Part shown: in pieces, positions 48,898 to 59,245 of the stretch
Numbering within the stretch: the first letter of the stretch is position 1
Layout: each line of letters opens with the position of its first letter
Source of the DNA: Sipunculus nudus
Taxonomy: Eukaryota > Annelida > Sipuncula > Golfingiida > Sipunculidae
Reading direction: 5' to 3'
Length of the DNA: 64,000 nucleotides
Assembly (NCBI GenBank): GCA_026874595.1
Contig: CM049316.1
Coordinates: 58,723,676 to 58,787,675 of the forward strand
Translations under genes and position numbers: made by a program
Notes under the pieces: model-generated
The model's input: the letters and a program-made list of their open reading frames with translations, nothing else
Told to the model about the DNA's origin: nothing
The model's database searches: none

Positions 48898-49571
48898 AAA
48901 TATTGGTAGGAATGAGTTTTTAAATCATATTTAACGATTGATTGAAAGATAAAGAAAAACGACCAATGATAAATCATAATCAATTACAGTGAAACCTCGC
49001 TGTGTCGAACTCGCTTAAGTCTAATACCCGGCTTATGTCGAAGTTACAGACTCAATATTCCAGACAACTCTAGTTAAAATTATTACCAAATAAAACCAGC
49101 TTGTGTCAAACCTCTGATGTGTCGAAGTTATCTGATGTCCCTTCGACTTAGACACAATGAGGTTTCACTGTATTTTATTTACCATCCATATTACCATGGA
49201 ATATGCTGTCTAGACTTTGACAGATTTTAGTTTTTCTTGGTCAAAATTTCAGGTATAAGAATTTTTCCTTAAATAATTACCAGGTAATTTCAGTCTATGT
49301 ACATTATAATGCTGAAAGTTCAAGGCAATATTTATGTTATATGGCACACTTATTTGTTGCACGAGGTCAAGTTTTTATAATGTTCCCTGTTTTGTACCCT
49401 GTCTGTCTTATTTCCTGACAGAATAAAATTATTGTATTGGGATAATATGACTTATTTTGATGTGCATACCTAATCATTTGTGATAGAATATGCAAAAGTA
49501 CAAGCAGTTTAATAGATTATGGAAGAAAATTACCACATATAGAAATAATTGATTAATTGGTGCACCACTAG
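48898..49571 (+). repeat. Dispersed repeat (GGTAGGAAT family), interrupted copy
   Basis: TTGGTAGGAATGAG, ATAAATCATAATCAATTA, then a 184-bp MITE, then TATTTTATTTACCATCC, CATGGAATATGCTG, GGATAATATGACTTATTTTG, and TTGGTGCACCAC. The copy at 55268-55688 reads straight through this point (AATCAATTATTTTATG). Confidence 0.6.
48987..49170. mobile_element. pogo/Tigger-like MITE (184 bp) with TA duplication
   Basis: The ends CAGTGAAACCTCGCTGTGTC and GACACAATGAGGTTTCACTG are inverted with two mismatches in 20 bp. TA flanks both sides (48985-48986, 49171-49172). The interior has repeated TGTGTCGAA motifs (GCTTATGTCGAAGTT, GATGTGTCGAAGTT). The empty site is preserved in the paralogous repeat at 55268-55688. 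CAGT...ACTG ends with TA fit pogo-type elements. Confidence 0.85.
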
Positions 49572-50560
49572 TAAAAAATTAAGTTTTCAATATAACTTGT
49601 AATTCAAACTCAAGTTTCCAGTAAACTTCACAAATTTAACCCACTTTCTAGTTGATATACTGACATATACATGACAAGGCCAATAAAAGATGGGTATCAG
49701 TATGGAGTTTGGCAAGCTGAAAGTAATGTTATGCTGTAGTTCATTGTTATCAGATGATATTACTACAGTTGTGCCAGCTGTTTTTCTACATTAGTTACTA
49801 GGGTTAATTAATTTTCCAATTCACTGAAAGATACAGCTACATATTATTATCTAGGGTGTTGCCTCTAACTTCATTATCAAGGACGCTACTATCGTTATAT
49901 CGAGGTCAACCAGTGCATGTTCATTCTGAAGGTTAAAGCCGCATGTAGTGTAGTTAATATTTCTGAGCGGGAAAGATTATGTAGCGCAGGTGGACCGTCT
50001 GTAGTAAAGTAGTACCAGGATTTGATTGGCATGAGGATGCATAAAATGTAAGCTTCTTTTGGGGTAACTTATTGTCAGGTTATTTATGGTACAAGTTAGA
50101 CGATGATGATTTGTGGAAACTCGGTCATTTCTAAGCTCTTCATATAAATGTCCCCTATGGCATCTATGGCTTCAGTGAGTTATATCTATATGTAAAGATT
50201 TTTTTCACATTCTGAATTTGCTTTTACTAGAATATTCTTTATCATCACTAACAAACATGTATGCTCAGCTTCAATATTAAATTGTGTAGACATACATAAA
50301 ACATGTCATGTATGTGTATGAGCCTGTCATGAATAAGTCTAACGGCTTACTAATGCCCAGAGAATTGGCAGAAAACTGGAGACTTTGTTTCAGATAGCAG
50401 AGAAATAGGGTGAATATTTATTGTTACTCCATTGTCACATAGTTTAGGGCTTACGGGCTAGCCTGTGGAGTTCTACCTTGCATATGATATGTTCAGACAT
50501 ATTTACCTTTCTAGTTTCCACAACCACTAGCTTTTTTTATGGCAATTTCTTTTCAGTAGT
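49572..50560. other. No feature seen
   Basis: Spacer. I found no inverted repeats or splice-flanked open frames. Confidence 0.5.
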
Positions 50561-50700
50561 CTCTGTTGTACTTCTTATTATATACCTGTCTATGTTGGTA
50601 TACCCACGGTCTATTCATTGAAACCCATAATTAGGTCACAGTGACCTAAATTCTGTGAGCTATGGAAAAAAATCAATTTTTGGCATTTTCAAATTCAGAC
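50561..50700 (+). repeat. Head of the TCTGTTGTACTTCTTATTAT repeat family
   Basis: CTCTGTTGTACTTCTTATTA, TATACCTGTCTATGTTGGTA and TACCCACGGTCTATTCATTG match 52168-52235. The continuation (AATTAGGTCACAGTGACCTA) then differs from that copy, showing different interiors behind one head. Confidence 0.5.
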
Positions 50701-50736
50701 TCGGGTTATTATTGTTCAAGGTGAATGAAACATATA

Positions 50737-50830
50737 CAGTGAAACTTCAAAATTATGCACACCAACAGGACCTCAATAAAGTGGTCGTTATTTCGAGGTG
50801 GTTGCTAAACTGAGGTGGTCTTAAGGCAAG
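50737..50830 (+). mobile_element. pogo-like MITE fragment
   Basis: TA|CAGTGAAACTTCAAAA begins the fragment. ACAGGACCTCAATAAAGTGG, TTATTTCGAGGTGGTTGCTA and GAGGTGGTCTTAAGG are shared with 51580-51759. No clear right end. Confidence 0.5.
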
Positions 50831-51101
50831 ATATTTCTGTATTTTACATTGGATAATAAACTGAAATAAAGTACTTAATTTACACTTTTAAATCTTTAGA
50901 CTTAACTTTAGTCCCCAACTGACATTTCCACTCTGGTGTACATTGAAACTTGGTCAAGATTGTCAAAAACTAAATACTAAAGCTTCTGTATTATTTCTTT
51001 ATTTGTCTTTGGAATTGTTCATGTGCATTAGGGATCTTTGGTATATATTTGAGATATGGTAGAACAAGATTTCTGTAATTTTGAATTATTGTTACTTTCA
51101 G

Positions 51102-51229
51102 ATCACCAGATGGGATGTCACACAGCCAGTCATTGGAGGATGGGAGTGAGGCTAGTCTAACTGGCGAATCAGTGGAGGGCTCCCAAACAGACTTTGGGGT
51201 AACACACAGCCAATTAGGGAGCTCTCTAG
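51102..51229 (+). CDS. Internal coding exon, Ser/Glu-rich, protein not identified
   Basis: The exon lies between GTTACTTTCAG and the perfect donor G|GTAAGT (AG at 51100-51101, GT at 51230-51231). Only one of three frames is open across all 128 bp: one base completing an upstream codon, then 42 codons, then one base carried forward. The peptide begins SPDGMSHSQSLEDGSEASLT and ends DFGVTHSQLGSSL. It is polar, serine- and acid-rich and probably disordered, as in linker regions of signalling or scaffold proteins, but I cannot name the family. The upstream partner exon is not in recognisable form here. A 128-bp exon changes phase, so skipping it would shift the frame. Confidence 0.62.
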
Positions 51230-51579
51230 GTAAGTTACATAACTTATTTGCTTAGTTACTTCTTGAATATACAGAAAAAGGTATGAGTAATAAAATCACA
51301 TATTTACCAATTACCACATTGTTAATGTTATGAGCAGTTGTTATCATGCCTATTGCGAGATCATTTTTTATTGTATGATCAAAAATTATTCATTTCTGAT
51401 TGGATGCAATGACTGGTTCAAAGTTCATCAGGTAAGTATATTAAATTAGAAATTTGAACACATTCATTTATCTTACTTTTCAAAGTTTTACCAGTGTTCA
51501 TTTATATCACTGTTTATGTTCAACTGACAGAATAAAAACCAAGTAACAGAAGAATGCCCAGTGATTATTTATTAAGATA

Positions 51580-51759
51580 AAGTGAAATCTCTAAATTGCA
51601 ACGACCAATGGGACCTCAATAAAGTGTTCTCATTTTCAAGATGGCCTGTAAGCCAGGTCTGATATAAAGAAAACAAAAAAGAATTAGGACCCTGAAAAAG
51701 TTTGTTGTTATTTTGAGGTTGTTGCTAAATTAAGGTGGTGATCAGGTGAGGGTTTACTG
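51580..51759. mobile_element. pogo-like MITE (180 bp)
   Basis: TA|AAGTGAAATCTC at the left and GAGGGTTTACTG|TA at the right are inverted, with some decay. Inside, CAATGGGACCTCAATAAAGT and TTTTGAGGTTGTTGCTAAAT match the fragment at 50737. It lies in the intron between the two exon candidates. Confidence 0.65.
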
Positions 51760-52167
51760 TAGATGTGTACAGATATGTATATATGTATCAATGATGATTT
51801 TAAGGTATGGGAAATTGCTATATTCTTCTTTATGTTCCATTGTAACTTGAAAAATCGCTGCAGTCATATGATGTGAATGAGTTTGTGCAAAATACTCATT
51901 TAATTTTTAAATATAGTATTAGGTGTCTTGGAATATATGAGAGAAAAAAAGTTTCATTTTGACAGGCTAATAATACATGTTTAAAAAAATTTTAAAAAAG
52001 TTAGGAAGAATAGACTAAACAAAAATCTATATAAGCAAATCTTGAATCTTTAAGAATTGTCTTATGTATACCAAGCCCTTCTTTTAATGTTTTATTCTCA
52101 CTTCTGAAATTCAGTAATTTCAATAATTGGTGATTTATATTTTAAAGGAAAATTCCATCAGTCAGAC

Positions 52168-52700
52168 TGTGTCTCTGTTGTACTTTTTATTATATACCTA
52201 TCTATGATGGTATACCCACAGTCCATTCATTGTGCTGTCCATCTGTTAACTGCGATAATTTACCAGGGCTTTGATGGATTTTCACAAAGCTCACTATAAC
52301 TTCTTACCAATAGATTATATTGCCCAAGTTTGATTATGTGCAAAATCCATATATATTTGATAAGTTCAGAGGTCACAAGACTACTTTGTGGTGTGGCCAC
52401 AATCACTTGCCGGGAATATGATGAATTTTGATCAAACTGGACAGAAATATTAATCAATATAATATCTCACCTAAGTTTGATTTCCCCTAAAATCCATGCA
52501 TATTTAATGAGGTCAGAAGTCACCGGCTTTGTTGGCACCGGGATGACTTACCAAAAATCTGATGGATATTCATGAAACTCATGAATATTAATCATAAACA
52601 GTTTCTTACCAGAATTACATTCTCAGCAAAATTCATTCATATTTAATGAGGTCAGAGGTTATGCAACAGGCATATTATGCACCATTTGTGGTGCTCTTGT
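52168..52700 (+). mobile_element. Tandem-module element ending GTGGTGCTCTTG
   Basis: The head is shared with 50561. Three modules of about 140-146 bp follow, marked by AGTTCAGAGGTCAC, AGGTCAGAAGTCAC and AGGTCAGAGGTTAT at 52363, 52509 and 52648, each after a CCATGCATATTTAATG-type block. The end TTATGCACCATTTGTGGTGC then TCTTG|TTG matches 55990. AGGTCA here is a repeat motif, not evidence for nuclear-receptor sites. The plan (head, modules, CTTG end) parallels the AGCTCAGCTGACT family. Confidence 0.55.
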
Positions 52701-52788
52701 TGAAATATATCCTATGCTGCCGTCACACATTATGCCTGGTTGATAATAATCAGTTAAGTGTATAAAAAAAATGTTTTTCATTGTGTAG

Positions 52789-52868
52789 AGGATGCCCTCT
52801 GGTGGATATGCCACAAACTCGATGAAGCCTCCCTCAGAGGCTCAGGAGGGGATGCTTATAGGGGTTAA
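52789..52868 (+). CDS. Possible next exon, in phase with 51102-51229
   Basis: After TTTTTCATTGTGTAG the sequence continues AGGATGCCCTCTGGTGG. Joined to the G left over from 51229, it reads EDALWWICHKLDEASLRGSG then GDAYRG and stop TAA at 52866-52868. It could be a terminal exon. Alternatively a weak donor (GGG|GTTAAT at 52864) would make a 75-bp phase 1-1 exon that skips the stop. The in-phase join and WW/Cys-containing peptide favour coding. Against it, the exon is short, the acceptor tract is modest, and GCCCTCTGGTGG is itself a CTCF-like core that could be conserved for other reasons. Confidence 0.33.
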
Positions 52869-55267
52869 TAAGTTCATTTCCACATTGATATTTTGGTCAA
52901 GATATTTGGTGGTAGTCTTTCATAGGTCCCACATAGTGCCAAACCATTGATTGCAATTTTTTTTTTCCTTTTTTTTTTTCTTTCTTCTGCATATGTTTGT
53001 GGTAGTTCTCAAATGTGGCTGACTTTAAAAAAGTGAACTCTTGTCACAATGTTTGTCATAGGTGACAAATTTGCATCTTATATATATTTTTGACCTTGAC
53101 CTATATCCCAAGGTCGTACACTCAGCAGCTGATTCTCCATAATCGCCTAGTTGAAGGCGTCGGGGGAAGCTTCCAAAGATTGCTCTGTGATTGCAAAAAT
53201 TTAGTTTACTAAAAAATTAAAAAATATCATTACTTGCAAGTGTGCTGGTCTAACCTGTTGTAAATAAATAGCTTAAAGGGAACTAATCACATAACAGGTA
53301 TGTTAAATATTCACGAAATATGGTATCTACCATTATTTACTTCTAAAACTGTTTGTGCTTACTTCTGTATATCAGTTTAAAAAGCTTGCACAGGGCTCAA
53401 TCAGTAGTGCATAATATAAACATAGCGCCAACCACCTGGTTGAAGTACTGAGCAATTTCATCTATTCAAGATTTTTTCAAGTTTCTTAGTGGTGATTCTT
53501 CTGTGATTCTTCTTTCTTCTGATTGGGAGTTTGGTCATGCACTCTTGTTATGGTAAACAGACACATGTAGTCCTTCTTTACTCACACACAGAACCATAAC
53601 AAAATATAAAAAAAATGATTTTGGTTTAGTAGGGTCATGTGTTGGAATGGTTTGCAAGAAAACTTTTTATATTCAGGCTAATGATCAAATGACACAATTT
53701 ATTGCACATATTATTCCAAATATTATACACCTTTAATATCAGTGCGCTTGGCATGGTGTCACCAAGGTCTTGCCTTAAAAACAGGTAAAATGACACTTAT
53801 TCTGGTTTCTGTGTTGAGATGGTAGGGCAGGTGCTCACTACCAGTCATCCTATCCAGACCCTGGCTCAGTGGCTGATTGAGTATTACAGGAACTGTAAAC
53901 CTGACACCTTTTTTATATCCGGCTTGCCTGATGCATCATATTGTGTTACCATGTTACACATGTGGCTACTCCAGATTTATTACTGTGCGATTCTTGGCAT
54001 TGACAGTCTAGCTATCAACAAATTTTCCACTCTTTTTCAAAACAAAAGGTACAAGATTGAGGATAAATTCACATGCAGAATGAAAAAAAGGTGTAAAAAA
54101 ACAATTATTACTTCACTTAGTACATGTGGTGAATTGTGCAGTGTCAAGCTGACAGGGATTATGCATTGAAGAGACCAAATGAACAGGTTTTAATTATCTT
54201 ATAATATTTTTATTGCAGCTCATAGCAGCCAGTCCAAAAGTGGCATTTATTAAGAATGCATATTTTTTGCCAATTAGTCATTCCAAATAATACAACTGAT
54301 AGTCCATGTAAAATTTGCTTTGTAAGTACTGTCCTTTTCAATTCTTCACTTCTGTCTGCAACCCTGTCTGTTTCCTGCAGTCTGCAAACCTGCAACCATC
54401 TTTCACCACAGCTCCAAACAGTTCCAGTAATCTATGCAAGTTTCTCCTGCAATCAGTTGCAAGCATATCTTGCAGTCCCTTCCAGCATGTCTCTTGCAAT
54501 CTGTTGCAAGACTTTCCCCCGCAGCATATTTCATGCAGTCACGCCTTTTGCAGTCCACTTCAGGTGTAAGCTTGCAAGCCATCACAAGGGTTATGTTGCA
54601 CTCACTGAATGTTTTTCATACATTTTGTTGCAAGTTTTTCCTGTAGTCCACTCCAGGTTGCAGTCCACTCCAAGTAGGTCTCCCAAACTCCTTAGCAACT
54701 GTGGAAGGACAGGATATATTGTGTTTGTATGTATGTATGTATATTGTGTTTCCTGTATATTGTGTATTTCCTTTCGTTCTTTCGGAATATATATATTGTG
54801 TACTTCCTTTCGTTCTTTCAGAATGTTTTCATATACCCATTTCTCAGTATATGTTCTTGAAGCAGTTATTAATATGATGCACAACTTGATGGTACATTTC
54901 CTAAACATTTTTAGGAAGTAACACAGTTTTGTTTAGAAAATGAAGTTGGTATATACGACATCCTGCCTGATGCTTGAAGGATGTGTGCAAACCACAAAAA
55001 AAAGTTATAATCCTCTAAGTGACAAAAGATCGCTGTGATTTAACCCAGTACTGTGGTCAGCTTTGTTTTTTTGGGGGCTAAATTTCTGGGATTTCCCCTT
55101 CCTCATTATTTCTCAAGGGTTTAATTTTCATAAGATTACCTAATATTAACTTACATATGTTACATAGCCATTATTATATCAGTCATCTTATATGCACGCA
55201 TAATTTTAACAATATCACGAGGACCGAAGGAAACGTCAAATAAGTGGAAAATCTTCTATTATAGTGG
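52869..55267. other. No supported gene; degenerate TGCAGTC-rich repeat
   Basis: At 54350-54670 short blocks such as TTGCAAG, CTTGCAGTCC and TGCAGTCCACTCCAGGT recur irregularly. They keep a 221-codon open frame (54256-54921) that is Cys/Ser-rich but looks like repeat translation. At 54715-54830, TATTGTGTATTTCCTTTCGT repeats. A 116-codon frame at 53819-54169 starts MVGQVLTTSHPIQTLAQWLI and looks more protein-like, but lacks splice or domain support. Confidence 0.4.
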
Positions 55268-55688
55268 CAGACACTTGTGGTAGGAATTGTTTTTAATATC
55301 ATAATTGATATAAAAAAATATAAATGACTGATAACTGATTATTAATCAATTATTTTATGTACTTTCTGTGTTACCTTGGAATCTGCTGTATACTAGTACC
55401 TAAATATTGACCCCAGCAGATAGTCTGACATGTACATAGGTATTCATAATGAAACCACCATCCACCCACATCCAAGGTCGACTTGCTATTGGATGATTGT
55501 TGGCGGTGCAAGGTTCTGTTTTGCTGCTGTTCATTACTTTGTGTTTGTATATCTCTGACAAGATAAGATTCTTTGCACGTGCATACAAAATCGTTTTTAA
55601 TTGATTTTGCAAAAATGTAATTAATTTAATCAATTTTTAAAGAAAAGGACCAATCATACATTTAATAGATTAATCGGCACACCACTAG
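55268..55688 (+). repeat. Dispersed repeat (GGTAGGAAT family), uninterrupted copy
   Basis: GTGGTAGGAATTG, TGATTATTAATCAATTATTT, TACCTTGGAATCTGCTGTAT and TAATCGGCACACCACTAG follow the family order. It provides the empty site for the MITE at 48987-49170. Confidence 0.6.
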
Positions 55689-55729
55689 CAGATACACAAA
55701 AAATATGATATTTTTTATAGTACCAGTCT

Positions 55730-55990
55730 TCTAACCAACAGATTATCTCACCTGGGTTCGATTATGGGCAACATCCAGGCATATTTAATAAGGTCACGGG
55801 TCACTCAGCTACTTTGTGGTGTCACTGTAATAACTTATGAAGAATATTAAGCTTTTTTTAAAACTCATCAGAAATGTAAATCAATAAAATATCTTACCTA
55901 AGTTCCAGCAAAACCCATGCATATTTATGGAGGTCAGAGGTCACCAGATACACAACAGGCGTATTATGCACGTTTGTGGTGCTCTTGTTT
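55730..55990 (+). repeat. 3' part of the GTGGTGCTCTTG module element
   Basis: ATTATCTCACCTGGGTTCGA, CATATTTAATAAGGTCACGG, CTACTTTGTGGTGTCAC, and the end CACAACAGGCGTATTATGCA then GTTTGTGGTGCTCTTG|TTT match 52168-52700. The head is absent. Confidence 0.55.
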
Positions 55991-56681
55991 CTGTTTATTT
56001 TTCCACAAAAAAACAGGAGGTTGTGTGATTTGTTCAGAAACTATTGGCATGTCTATGAGCACTGTCAACTCATTAGTGTCATCACAAACATTGAAATCCC
56101 CTGTCACCAAAAATTCTAGATCTCATTAAAAGCTTAGTATTTCTGACACTGTCAGCTTCAAATTTTCAAGAAAGAATAAAAACAACATGTATTGCTAGGT
56201 TTAAGTCAGTACTAAATTTTGCCTGTGACATCACACTTTGCACCAGCCAATCACATCATGGCCCAGTCTCTGTTCTGGATGAAATCTACCATGCACATAA
56301 CATTGCCGCGTATTAATACGTTTACATTACCTGTAGATGAGGTGTCATATTCACAAAGGTTTTAACCCTCATGAACAAAAAAGCCAGTTACAGTATACTG
56401 TTATTTGAGGTTTGTAAACATAGAGGCCCTATTAAGCCATATTCATTCAGTAACAAGTGTACTAGATGCTTAAACAACGTTAATTAGGTACTAGTAATTA
56501 TTTTTATCATTTCCTAACAAAGTATAGTGGCTGAGGGTATAGTGGAGCGGTTATCATTCATATTTTATCAATACGGTAAGTAATTGGTGGTTAGTTTCAT
56601 CGGATCACGGTAAAACCATTTGTATTTCCTGCTCATTCAAGTAAAGGGGAGATCAATATTCATTTACATGTGACTTGGCAC

Positions 56682-56793
56682 TATAAAATTCCCTCCGTGC
56701 AGACCTCCCAGAAATGAAGTACCTCTAGTTCACAAGGGACTGGAAATGCCTCGTTTAGTATTGTTACCTGTGATTTACAATAAGTCGTTACAG
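56682..56793 (+). promoter_or_regulatory. TATA box and possible short first exon
   Basis: TATAAAA at 56682-56688 lies 58 bp upstream of ATGCCTCGT (56746). That frame is open for 16 codons (MPRLVLLPVIYNKSLQ) up to a strong donor, CAG|GTAAGG at 56794. A short upstream ATG frame (ATGAAGTACCTCTAG) precedes it. TATA, plausible start and donor in order suggest an alternative first exon, but AT-rich DNA yields TATA by chance and no downstream acceptor partner was found. Confidence 0.25.
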
Positions 56794-57221
56794 GTAAGGG
56801 TCAGCCGCGTGCTTGTGTGCCCTTTGCCAGGCTGTTATTGGTATTTTATTGTTCCCCTGGTTTAACAGTTACGTGCCACTGACTACCCTGGTACCTTGTG
56901 CTCACCAGGGCTGCAAATGAATTAGCCAACCATAATAGGCTTTTAATATTTTAAAACTTCAGAAGCATAATTTAATTTCCTGCAAATTGTTGGCTCTTCA
57001 TTGCAGACATTCTGTTTGTGTTTGCAAACTGATACAGAAGCCACAAGTATTATATTTACTGATGGCAACAATTGTTAAATTCAGTATTTTTCAGTTCTTT
57101 TATCAATACTTGTTATTATCAGTTATTCTTTTTGATGCAATACAAAAGTTATGTGAAATTTCTGGTTTACCTTTATCAAGAAACTTTAAGCAGAGATGAT
57201 TAACCTAGAAGTGTTGGATTA

Positions 57222-57545
57222 ACCTTAGTGTTGGTAGGGGTAGAGCACAGGACTCAAATCCAGGAGATCACGAGTTCAAATCTCAGCTGAGGCGGTGAGA
57301 TTTTTTCACAGTAAGCCCCACCAAGGCCCTCTGCAGGCTTAATGGGAAGCCTGTGTCCAACAGCGGTGTTTCACTCACCTACCAGTGTGCCTTTTGGGGG
57401 TTCCTCAGTGTTATGACCCAGCAGTGGGGATGATTTCACTCCCAGGGCCCACATGAGCAGTAGTCACCTGGCCTGGTTAACACCAGGATAAAAATGAGAG
57501 GAAGTGTACAGATGTACATTTATTTAGTTAAGTTTGCATTTAAAA
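57222..57545 (+). mobile_element. tRNA-derived SINE, copy D, degraded
   Basis: GTAGGGGTAGAGCACAGGAC, B box AGTTCAAATCTC, CCCTCTGCAGGCTTAATGGG, GGGGGTTCCTCAGTGTTATG, ACCAGGATAAAAATGAGAGG and ACAGATGTACATTTATTTAG match SINEs B and C in order. The A box start is missing and the 3' tail is shortened. No clear target duplication. Confidence 0.7.
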
Positions 57546-58005
57546 AAACCTTGCGAAAAATAAACTCACTAACATAAAGCTAGCAACAGTATCACATATA
57601 ACTCATACACGTTTTGTATTGGAAGGAAAACAAACACCAGTCTGCATATATATTATGTATGTATGACATAGTAAATTGGTGACATCGGTAGTATCTTAAC
57701 CAAACATTGAGTGTACTTTAATGTGAAATACGATCCACTGCCAGATCATTTTATTGGAACATGTCCCTGGATTTGGCTGTATTATTCTTTTATTTGACAT
57801 GTGTGCTATGCACAGTCTTACCTGAACTTACCTGGAATCATTATACGATCGCATCATTAAAGAAATGGTGTCTGTCACAAATTATGTACCTGTACTAACA
57901 CGGAAGGGTCATATTATGTGTCCTTTGAACTTTGTGTTGGTGACAGGAGCGTCTGCAGTTTGATGTATGTCATTTATATGTCTTCATTGATATAACATGA
58001 TATAT

Positions 58006-58180
58006 ATCAGGTGTGTTTTGAATACGATGGATTGTACTTGGAACCAAGGGACTGGAGTTCGGTAACACCTGACTCCCTGCACCAGAAGATCATATCAGGT
58101 GTGTTTTGTATGTGGTGCTTGAGATCAAGGGACCCGTGTTAGGTAGGAAATACCCATACCACTGACACCAGTATCTCATT
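58006..58180 (+). repeat. 88-bp degenerate tandem duplication
   Basis: ATCAGGTGTGTTTTG starts at 58006 and 58094, each followed by a diverged GGAACCAAGGGACTGG or GAGATCAAGGGACCCG block and an ACACC/ATACC...CACTGACACCAG-type end. Confidence 0.65.
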
Positions 58181-58387
58181 ACCTCAAATCAAGGAGGTAA
58201 TGTTTCGTCCATGTTTGATTACTTTATTTAGGGGTAAGACTAGCTTAAAGCCAGCTATTCACTTACCTTTTTCTGTAGAATTCTTGGGATTTTGGCTTAC
58301 TCTGTCTACATATATATGAACTCTAGGTCATTCCTGTTAAGAAAAGATCTTGTAATGCCTCTGTGCTGGAAGTATGAGCTTGTTTAT

Positions 58388-58770
58388 CCGCACTTGGTTT
58401 GCATCTAAACCGGTTTATACTAAACCAGTTACTTTAGTCCCGAAGTAGTCCACTTTGCACCGTACTGTAATTCGCTTTACAAAAGCCTAAACCAGTTTAT
58501 TCAACACATCATTAGTTTGCTGTCCACACTTGGTTCGTAATCTGAATCAGTCCTGCAACTGAGGGCTCCCTTGCGCAACCCATGCTGGGGCAACATCACA
58601 GGTAGCAGTCATTCACTGAAACTGGACTCATTCTGACTAGAAGCAGTTTGCCTGTACGCACTAGAAACCGGTTTACTGTAAACTGGACTAAAGTAAACCG
58701 TACTATTGTAGTCTACCTTTCAAACAGACTACAGTAAACCGGGCTGATGCGGATTAGTGGCCTAGTGCGG
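58388..58770. mobile_element. Inverted-repeat element rich in AAACCGGTTTA motifs
   Basis: The ends CCGCACTTGG and CCTAGTGCGG are inverted. Between them, CTAAACCGGTTTA, AAACCGGTTTACTG, AGTAAACCG and TAAACCGGG recur in both orientations. The unit resembles a MITE with subterminal repeats. No target duplication found; the right border could extend to GTGTGAACACGGCC at 58822. Confidence 0.45.
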
Positions 58771-58964
58771 ACAGAGTAAGCCAGTTCATGATCCTGATTA
58801 TTTGCTAGTGTGAACACGGCCTTAGTAAACAAAAACACAGCAGTGTTGACCAACAGAAAAACCTTGTAACTTAAGGTGGTTGGTTACATATGTGCTGAAG
58901 ATGGACGGTCACCTGTTACAATTTAACACAATTTCCAAAACCCTGGGTCGTCTGACTTGCTACC

Positions 58965-59090
58965 AGATGTTCTTGTTCAATGTGTTAGGGTTATTTTGGT
59001 GGCCCCCCACATGTTATAAACAGATTGGTGTAAACAAAATGAACAGCTTGTATGTGGTGGGATCAGTGTCCTGTGGCCTGTTTTTATAAG
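58965..59090 (+). repeat. Dispersed repeat (TTTTGGTGGCCCCCC family), forward copy
   Basis: TTATTTTGGTGGCCCCCCAC, ATGTTATAAACAGATTGGTG, TAAACAAAATGAACAGC and TGTGGCCTGTTTTTATAAGA match the reverse copy at 24824-24960 and the + copy at 47395-47490. Confidence 0.55.
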
Positions 59091-59245
59091 AAGTTCAGGG
59101 ATTTTCTTTTGTTTATAAAAGCCCTAGGGCTTTAACTTCTGGTACTGTTCTGGATAAAAGGGTTAACTCTGTAAGATGTTTCTGCCTTTGATGAGGTGTA
59201 CATACTGCTGGGTGCCATGCTAGTATTAAGTGTGTTGAGAATATA

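Noticed and set aside
51305-51436. Further exon ending at CAG|GTAAGT (51431)
   Set aside because: Read in phase from the preceding exon it meets TGA before the donor. No good acceptor is present.
53819-54169. 116-codon frame as a coding exon
   Set aside because: The start of the peptide looks plausible, but splice borders are lacking and continuation from the preceding exon phase gives an early stop.
54256-54921. 221-codon Cys/Ser-rich secreted-type protein
   Set aside because: Longest frame in the window, but it spans irregular TGCAGTC repeats and AT-rich microsatellite-like sequence. No signal peptide pattern, splice context or domain is convincing.
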